In this document: one piece after another, positions 60,901-64,000 of the stretch
Numbering within the stretch: position 1 is the stretch's first letter
Layout of the letters: every line of letters begins with the position of its first letter
Assembly (NCBI RefSeq): GCF_021869535.1
Contig: NW_026262581.1
Location: 112,558,771-112,622,770 of the forward strand
Direction of reading: 5' to 3'
Length of the DNA: 64,000 bases
Source of the DNA: Mytilus californianus
Lineage: Eukaryota > Mollusca > Bivalvia > Mytilida > Mytilidae
Translations under genes and position numbers: made by a program
Notes under the pieces: generated by a model
Database searches by the model: none
The model's input: only the letters and a program-made list of their open reading frames with translations
What the model was told of the DNA's origin: nothing

Positions 60901-63822
60901 AAAGCTATGGCTTACATGAATTATTTCTTAATCATTAAAAGCTTTAATCCATTTGTAAACACACAGGTGAAAAAAAGAAAACAATTTTCTGGCTACCTTC
61001 TTACATAATCCATGACTGTTTTTTTAAACTGAATTTTATAAGTAGAAATAAAATCATTGCATAACGGTTCTGTTAGTACAACCTATTTCAAGGTTCACAC
61101 TTTGTCTATACTTAAATAGGACATACCTGTGGATCGGGAAGCTCTGAATCGGTTGAGGTTGACTCCTCCAGGATTAGTTTTGGGGTTTCAGTAACAGAAA
61201 TATCATCATCATCATCTGGTAACTAAGTGGATTGAAAATATATGGATCACGTACAACATGCAAGGAATGTAAATAATGAGTACCAGTATATTATGTTTAG
61301 TATTGCTAACAATGTTATATTTATTTTAAGTTTCAAATCTGGTATTACCCTCTTTCCTATTTACACTATCTATCAAATTTATCTATTCTTTTATAATTCT
61401 GATCAGAACTGTTTCATTTTTCATTTTAAAGTCATTTGAAAAGACTTTCTGGTAATTATAATGTTAGGAAATTATTGAACAAATGCAAATACTGAACTAG
61501 GTCCTTTGTGCACATCTTTTACATTTATATGAATCCATAAAGTACAATCAACAAATGAAAACTTTGGCTATTATTAACTTTCAGGTTTTGTTGCCAAAGG
61601 TTACAGATTGTGACCTTGATAAACAATCAACACAGAAGCAAGGATATTGAGTACGATGAGCATATTTTAATAAGGGAGATAATAGAGCTTGGTTTATTTG
61701 TTTTATATTTAAATATTTTGACATGCATTCCCATTTGATAATTAACTTTTATCATAACAGTTGTTAAATGATTTGGTGTAATATAACTTTTCTTTCAAAC
61801 TGGTTAATACTACTTCTTTCAACGTTTGTTTACCTTTTCTTCCATCACAGTTTTCCCCTTTACACTTGCTTAATTTCTAACACTGAAAAGCTGATAGTGA
61901 ATTGTACGAAAAAATATGAATTCAATAGCAGAACATTTCCTGAAGATTTGGACAAAAATAAAGGATTTTTAGTTGAAAGTAGTACAATGTATATGGACAT
62001 GTGTTTTATAAAAAAAAAAAAAAAAGCCATTTAGTTCATTAAAACATATTCATATTTTTGTTAAATTAGAGGTATCATATGACTTTCACATTGAAGTATC
62101 ACTCCTTAGTGTTGATTTCTGAATAGGACTAATAGTTTGTACATTGTATGCAATTCCAAGAAATCAACTAATCTTATAATGCTTTAGTGCCATCTGGTGC
62201 AAAAAAAAGTCCAGATATATATGCATTGATGATGATAATACTTGTAATGCGATATCAATATGAACCCTGCTTTGTACTAGACCGGCTTTTTAACTTATTT
62301 GCTTGCTCACAAGGTAACAGTCAACAGGAAGACATGCCCCCCTTCCCAAACACATTATTCTGACTTCGAGTCAACCAGTCTTTGGGCTTACTCTTTAATG
62401 CTGTATGCATGGAGGAACAGCAGCAAATACTAGTTTTAAAATCTTTGGTTTGACCCAGAAATAGATCAAACCTTGGACTTAAGGCAACATACTACCACTA
62501 TACCATCCAGGCTGTGTCTGTGCATTGATCAAATGTACTGGTTTACTGACAAATGCATCAATTAACTAACAAATGTACTGGTTTACTGACAAATGCATCA
62601 ATTAACTAACAAATGAAGTGTTTTACAGAAAAATGTCCATGTCTTAGCTTTAAACTAAATATGAAATCTGCTTGTGAATCATCAGTCAATTTCTGTAGAC
62701 ATTATTTACTTTGAACTTTGAACATCAAACAATGTATTGGCTAAATGTCACAATTTTCTCCAAAGCATTTCTTCTGAATTATTTTTATACTCTGCTATGT
62801 AAAGGAAATAACTGCATGGACTTGGCTGCATGAATATATGCAATACTTTGCATATGCACAACTCTCAAAAATAGCGAAATATAACCCCAAAAATTTTGAT
62901 TTGTTGGCTGTAAAATAAATCATTAGCTAGTGTGTGAGCAATTCTGATTCTATGAATCATTCACAATAAATTCTTAAATATTTAGACAGTTTTCTTCATT
63001 AACTCAAAGTATAAGTTGTCTTAAATCCATTGTCCAATCAACCTACCTCTTCAATACCAATCACTGGTTCTGGTTCTGAGATGAGATTTGTCTAAATAGA
63101 AATAAATTTAGTTCATCATGTATGTCAATCCATGAATCAATTTACATCATTTCATTATCAGATGAAAATAAATAGTTGGCAAATATTTTCCCCATAATCA
63201 GACAAAAACTACACATTGAACAAGTAAAAAATTAAAACACGAGAAAGACACCCTTGAAGGAAAACACAGAATTTCAAAATCATTAAATATTATACATCTA
63301 TCGCACCAATTATTTCCATTGAAGCATAGGTAGGGCTCTTTGTAAGATTTTTGATGAGAAAAATGAGGTAAATGACAAATTTCTTTTTTTCAGCCAGATC
63401 ATCATTTATATATAAAAGCAACAGATCTACTTTAAAAATCTATTCACAGGTATCCTTAAATATCTATATTTAATAAGAATTCAGAAACTTTTAAATATTT
63501 CAGTTTTCTGTTTAACTATAAGGCAAATATTCTAAGGTAAACATTAATTCAAATTATCTACACCTTCAAAGTCATAATTCAGTTTAAATCCTTTAATAAA
63601 CAATATTTTTTGTATGACATATTCCCTTACTTCACCTTGACCTTATCACTGATTATGAAGCACAATTATCATCTATTGAAAATTGGTTTGATTGATTGAT
63701 TGTTGTTTGCTTAAAGTTAAAGAAGCAAATTACTGAATAGAGAAAACATTGTTTTGCATAAACAAGAAACTTACATCATTGTCTAAGTCTTCAATTTCAT
63801 CCTGACAGTTTGTAACATCCAT
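36913..63822 (-). CDS. Gene 1: multi-AT-hook acidic protein, about 14 coding exons (gene-level entry)
   Basis: Joining the exons listed separately gives about 1,121 residues from the ATG at 63822 to the TAA at 36913-36915. Order: acidic N-terminus, short exons with single AT-hooks (core G-R-P flanked by K/R), a central block of 14 hooks with S-D-S-E acidic modules, five more hooks, a Ser/Thr/Asn-rich segment, and a short predicted helical C-terminus. AT-hooks bind the minor groove of AT-rich DNA, so a nuclear chromatin role is the natural inference; multi-hook proteins such as Drosophila D1 and the HMGA family are the nearest known types. The acidic serine runs resemble CK2 sites. Every exon has an AG acceptor and GT donor and a length divisible by three, so all introns are phase 0. 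No catalytic domain was seen. The exon chain 63.8-44.6 kb is strong; the last exon is tentative, and extra small exons may be missing. No orthologue is named. Confidence 0.8.
36973..38098. other. AT-rich, nothing firm
   Basis: A possible minus-strand acceptor near 37226 precedes a short open stretch, but no donor or frame is convincing. No repeats were recognised. Confidence 0.3.
38099..38595. mobile_element. S2-family satellite-cored element, short copy
   Basis: Begins gtgtccatgggacacagatc and ends near 'aatgccccctccgctatgg', with about three core units ('aacatttggttgaggcaaac'). Confidence 0.65.
39506..42073. mobile_element. Satellite-cored inverted-repeat element (2.57 kb)
   Basis: The left end CACAGAGATATGTCTCGCC (from 39511) mirrors the right end GGCGAGACATATCTCTGTG; the 24-bp ends match at 23 positions. 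The core is the higher-order satellite. A small hairpin around 'gtctcgcctgcgacgaaagcg' is at 41850-41875. Architecture parallels the 30553-33053 element, with unrelated core and ends. Confidence 0.75.
39560..41600. repeat. Higher-order satellite: dimer of about 167-bp units, period 331-338 bp
   Basis: Two unit types alternate, one with 'ccaaataattaccatgg' and 'ctactactagcggttcccc', the other with 'ccaaacaatctccatgg' and 'taccactagttgttcccta'. The 7-bp insertion 'agtcacc' marks some dimers (331 versus 338 bp). Open minus-strand frames of about 62 codons recur at each dimer but have no independent coding sign. Confidence 0.93.
42116..42313. mobile_element. 198-bp MITE, TA-flanked, CTGTG termini
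   Basis: The ends are CTGTGGGTTCATTATTATTC and its inverted match, with long terminal inverted repeats (about 45 bp including 'ggtaccaatttgcgtgg'). TA lies on both sides, as for Tc1/mariner-type elements. Confidence 0.8.
42790..43165 (+). repeat. R1 dispersed repeat, second long copy
   Basis: Parallels 8400-8995 and ends 'gagttgtctcattggcactc' then 'ataccacatcttctt'. Confidence 0.65.
43363..43745. mobile_element. S2-family satellite-cored element, short copy
   Basis: Starts gtgtccatgggacacagatg and ends 'ctacggcgggggcat'; two to three core units. Confidence 0.7.
44611..45141 (-). CDS. Gene 1 exon 13: Ser/Thr/Asn/Gln-rich segment without hooks
   Basis: 177 codons between a ttttag acceptor and a gtaagt donor, phase 0. 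It contains no G-R-P. Composition is rich in S, T, N, Q, I and V with repeats of the type INST-(S/P)-x-L and a QPVFNNNSAPQVV stretch, resembling the low-complexity activation segments of transcription factors; that function is inference. An alternative donor (gtatca) lies 18 bp earlier, but gtaagt fits better. Repeat-derived sequence follows directly downstream. Confidence 0.85.
46035..46228. mobile_element. 194-bp MITE abutting the exon 12 donor
   Basis: The ends are CTGTACATTCAGAAATTATT and, inward from the right, CTGTAAATTGAGAAATTATT. They are flanked by TA (46033-46034, 46229-46230). A relative is at about 16101-16275. The right TA is part of the splice donor of exon 12. Confidence 0.8.
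46232..47074 (-). CDS. Gene 1 exon 12: five-hook exon
   Basis: 281 codons from a tatttag acceptor to the donor GAG|gtactg, phase 0. A lysine-rich start (RKKENKKKN) is followed by an acidic Ser-rich part (residues about 45-90), then five hooks of the form (K/R)-(S/G/R)-(P/R)-G-R-P-K-(K/N) between about residues 100 and 205, and an acidic tail (REEEDVIAKNAPDLIE). The donor directly abuts a small transposable element at 46035-46228; positions +2 and +3 of the donor coincide with its TA target site and +4 onward with its terminal CTG. Confidence 0.92.
47075..48895 (-). other. Gene 1 intron (part), AT-rich
   Basis: No AT-hook coding or exon-like segment was found on either strand between exons 11 and 12. 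The sequence looks mostly unique. Confidence 0.5.
48898..49764. mobile_element. 867-bp TA-flanked element, CTGTGAAAG termini
   Basis: Ends CTGTGAAAGTACTTTTATT at both sides (inverted), with TA at 48896-48897 and 49765-49766. It shares the inner phrase 'attttcgtgga' with the 198-bp element at 42116, so one family. No transposase frame. Confidence 0.75.
50023..50877 (-). CDS. Gene 1 exon 11: ten-hook exon with acidic modules (type B)
   Basis: 285 codons from an attacag acceptor to a consensus gtaagt donor. It starts IPIEESPTVKKPGRP and ends with KRGRPSASES then KKLRLSI. It carries about ten G-R-P cores and three acidic modules of the form SDSE-Y-(4-6 E)-QPVK. The order is acidic module, hook, Y-T-E-D spacer, repeated. 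It is the close paralogue of the 1,092-codon exon at 2476-5751, which shares the same beginning and end. Low-complexity purine-rich coding leaves long shadow frames on the plus strand that are not genes. Confidence 0.93.
50878..51821 (-). other. Gene 1 intron 10, partly shared with 5752-6820
   Basis: 51085-51365 matches 6020-6050 and 6575-6820 closely (for example 'gtcagtgttttatcatgga' and 'aagaggtttctatgaaaa'). 51420-51805 holds a separate dispersed repeat ending 'gcgggggacaat' right beside exon 10. Confidence 0.75.
51822..52400 (-). CDS. Gene 1 exon 10: four-hook exon (type A)
   Basis: 193 codons from a cttaag acceptor to a gtagtg donor, phase 0 on both sides. In-frame coding starts well upstream of the first possible initiator, so this is an internal exon. 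It holds four G-R-P cores (near residues 20, 42, 153 and 186), K-E-S-N-S repeats around residues 55-75, and a strongly acidic middle (T-E-M-E-Y-S-D-D). A damaged paralogue lies at 11227-11484; the shared C-terminal half includes LLSLKK, GSPKKEK and GRGRP.KSL. Confidence 0.9.
52640..53765. repeat. S1 satellite block, interrupted
   Basis: About four units of the window-start satellite, split at 53197-53644 by a T1 element and resuming at 53649. A 'gtctcgcc' word at 52576 marks its probable left edge. Confidence 0.75.
53197..53644. mobile_element. T1 element, 448 bp, perfect TACA target duplication
   Basis: Ends GGTTGCATTTCTGTAAATA and, inward from the right, GGTTGCACTTTGTAAATA. TACA is at 53193-53196 and 53645-53648. 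Removal restores the satellite phrase 'gcatacagtatt'. No coding capacity. Confidence 0.82.
54668..54703 (-). CDS. Gene 1 exon 9: degenerate AT-hook micro-exon
   Basis: Twelve codons (SEGRRFARPFNM) between a tttttag acceptor and a gtaagg donor, phase 0. The R-R-F-A-R-P stretch looks like an AT-hook whose central G has become A. Support comes only from splice sites and phase, since 36 bp is too short for composition tests. Confidence 0.5.
55425..55632 (+). repeat. Dispersed repeat as at 1110-1470
   Basis: Shares 'ggagtttagtatgacgtcca' and the ...CACATTCCCCATTTCC... end. It lies 26 bp from the exon 8 donor. Confidence 0.75.
55658..55714 (-). CDS. Gene 1 exon 8: single AT-hook
   Basis: Nineteen codons with a strong hook (S-G-R-G-R-G-R-P-R-I-H-P-P), between a ttgcag acceptor and a gtatat donor, phase 0. 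It shares its downstream residues with exon 7. An interspersed repeat ends about 25 bp inside the following intron (55425-55632), so a mobile sequence inserted very close to this donor. Confidence 0.75.
55840..56050 (+). repeat. SINE-like conserved repeat plus R1 tail
   Basis: 'tggtgttttaacgccacttt', 'cgtggcggccagtttttatt' and 'ggaggaagccggggtgcccg' form a GC-rich block that I recall as a common, well-conserved molluscan repeat (family name not certain). It runs into the R1 tail at 55985-56050. Confidence 0.6.
56290..57447 (-). other. Gene 1 intron 7, AT-rich with S1 satellite remnants
   Basis: Nothing coding. Degenerate S1 units occur at 57070-57290. Confidence 0.45.
57448..57495 (-). CDS. 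Gene 1 exon 7: single AT-hook, weaker core
   Basis: Sixteen codons containing K-K-V-G-R-P-R-I-H-P-P. The first basic position of the core is V rather than R, so binding may be weaker. The exon resembles exon 8 in its tail (R-P-R-I-H-P-P), which suggests that exons 7 and 8 arose by exon duplication. The acceptor is tgtag and the donor gtaata, phase 0. Confidence 0.7.
57922..57969 (-). CDS. Gene 1 exon 6: single AT-hook
   Basis: Sixteen codons with the hook core K-R-G-R-G-R-P-P, between a ttttcag acceptor and a gtaagt donor, phase 0. The basic residues before the core and prolines after it fit the hooks in the long exons. Confidence 0.75.
58591..58730. repeat. 140-bp foldback hairpin
   Basis: The outer arms aaataacacatagctgagag and (inverted) aaataacacatatctgagag, and the inner arms 'acattgtcaac'/'gttgacaatgt', pair over about 60 bp. 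The loop contains 'gaggcgaagcc'. It lies inside intron 5 of gene 1. Confidence 0.8.
58982..59038 (-). CDS. Gene 1 exon 5: acidic QSDSE module
   Basis: Nineteen codons (DDVQQSDSERKTDFMLVTP) between a tttcag acceptor and a gtatgt donor. The Q-S-D-S-E core followed by an F-M-L stretch mirrors the EQSDSENEYML modules repeated in exon 11 and in the 2476-5751 copy. It is therefore a single-module exon homologous in pattern to the internal repeats. Confidence 0.7.
59039..60229 (-). other. Gene 1 intron 4
   Basis: AT-rich intron sequence; no exon or clear repeat was recognised. Confidence 0.45.
60230..60292 (-). CDS. Gene 1 exon 4: single canonical AT-hook
   Basis: Twenty-one codons with a textbook AT-hook in the middle (T-G-R-G-R-P-R-K-S-D). 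Lysines follow the core, as in high-affinity hooks. The acceptor is tttacag and the donor gttagt, phase 0 on both sides, so this exon alone could add or remove one hook by skipping without a frameshift. Confidence 0.8.
61127..61222 (-). CDS. Gene 1 exon 3: acidic, Ser/Thr-rich segment
   Basis: Thirty-two codons beginning LPDDDDDISVTETP and ending in an S-T-S-T-D-S-E run, which offers several CK2-like sites. The acceptor is cacttag and the donor gtatgt, both phase 0. It carries no AT-hook. The five consecutive GAT codons are a small triplet run and a possible site of length polymorphism. Confidence 0.7.
61223..63046 (-). other. Gene 1 intron 2, with a 40-bp tandem duplication
   Basis: The only clear structure is a perfect two-copy 40-bp repeat (62531-62570 and 62571-62610, 'aaatgtactggtttactgac'). 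An A-run is at 62012. No exon was seen. Confidence 0.55.
63047..63091 (-). CDS. Gene 1 exon 2: short acidic segment
   Basis: Fifteen codons (TNLISEPEPVIGIEE) between a tatttag acceptor and a gtaggt donor, phase 0 on both sides. It continues the acidic N-terminal region and carries no AT-hook. It is too short to recognise alone; the support is clean splice sites, conserved phase and matching composition. Confidence 0.6.
63775..63822 (-). CDS. Gene 1 exon 1: start codon and acidic N-terminus
   Basis: Sixteen codons starting MDVTNCQDEIEDLDND. The ATG sits in an A-rich context (AAAATGG), favourable for animal initiation, and the exon ends exactly at a consensus donor (gtaagt). There is no signal peptide. 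Seven of the 16 residues are D or E, matching the acidic patches of later exons. The sequence just upstream on the minus strand (tacctag) could be an acceptor of a 5'-UTR intron, so the transcription start need not be close. Confidence 0.7.
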
Positions 63823-64000
63823 TTTAAGACCTAGGCTAGGTAATTAAACTATCTACAATCAAATAAGCAAGCCAACATTAGAGAAACACCTATCATATTT
63901 TCCAACTTGGTGTAGGATTTCTTGTAAAGTTCCTGTATCATTGAAAATGGCTAATAACAAACTTTTTATGGTTATCATTGGTGTTACGGCAGTGTACAAA
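63823..64000 (-). promoter_or_regulatory. 5' flank / UTR of gene 1
   Basis: This is the sequence upstream of the gene 1 start. It holds no convincing TATA box or CpG cluster; a possible splice acceptor (attacctag) lies about 13 bp before the ATG. The promoter is probably beyond the right edge or behind a 5'-UTR intron. Confidence 0.25.

Noticed and set aside
2476..63822. Identification as a PDS5-, HMGA- or KMT2-type protein because of AT-hooks
   Set aside because: None of the accompanying domains (HEAT repeats, SET, PHD) is visible, and hooks alone do not define a family.

Overview
The window looks like nuclear DNA of a bivalve mollusc, most likely a mussel (Mytilus-like). The evidence is an AT-rich background, long introns with GT-AG borders, a DIRS tyrosine-recombinase retroelement, and very dense small inverted-repeat elements and satellite-cored elements of kinds I associate with bivalve genomes. 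No rRNA, tRNA or CRISPR was recognised. The species call is inference.

The real coding content lies almost entirely on the minus strand. Gene 1 runs from an ATG at 63822 leftward through 13 exons to 44611, probably ending in a small terminal exon with a stop at 36913. It encodes a protein of about 1,121 residues with about 23 G-R-P AT-hook cores set among acidic S-D-S-E modules. Nine short exons (36-96 bp) encode the acidic N-terminus and one hook or acidic patch each. Three long exons (579, 855 and 843 bp) carry 4, 10 and 5 hooks, and a Ser/Thr/Asn-rich exon without hooks follows. Every inferred intron is phase 0. This suggests a chromatin or AT-rich-DNA binding protein of the D1/HMGA-like type, but no orthologue can be named from sequence alone.

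At the left end (2476-5751 and 11227-11484) lies a second copy of the exon-10/exon-11 pair. Related intron sequence (6.0-6.8 kb versus 51.1-51.4 kb) shows this was a DNA-level segmental duplication. In this copy the exon-11 homologue has grown from 285 to 1,092 codons, from 3 to 13 acidic modules, while the exon-10 homologue is damaged. It may be part of a second gene continuing beyond the left edge, or downstream exons of the same locus.

The 33 kb between the two copies, and many introns, are filled with mobile and repetitive DNA. From left to right: a satellite at 1-835; a non-autonomous hAT element with a perfect 8-bp target duplication (6825-8310); a satellite-cored inverted-repeat element (9.5-10.5 kb); an element with GGTTGC termini (11671-12720); a CpG-richer stretch (13.9-14.6 kb); a degenerate DIRS element with inverted terminal repeats and an internal complementary region (about 18467-24175), split by a 610-bp insertion; a 3-kb Ginger-like element (24459-27445) holding an inverted duplication with C2H2 fingers and an integrase-type H2C2 domain; tandem repeats (27.4-29.4 kb); a 2.5-kb element built on a roughly 134-bp satellite (30553-33053); a near-identical 456-bp tandem duplication (33301-34208); and a 2.57-kb element with a roughly 335-bp higher-order satellite (39506-42073). 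Within gene 1, a small TA-flanked element directly abuts, and supplies part of, the splice donor of exon 12.
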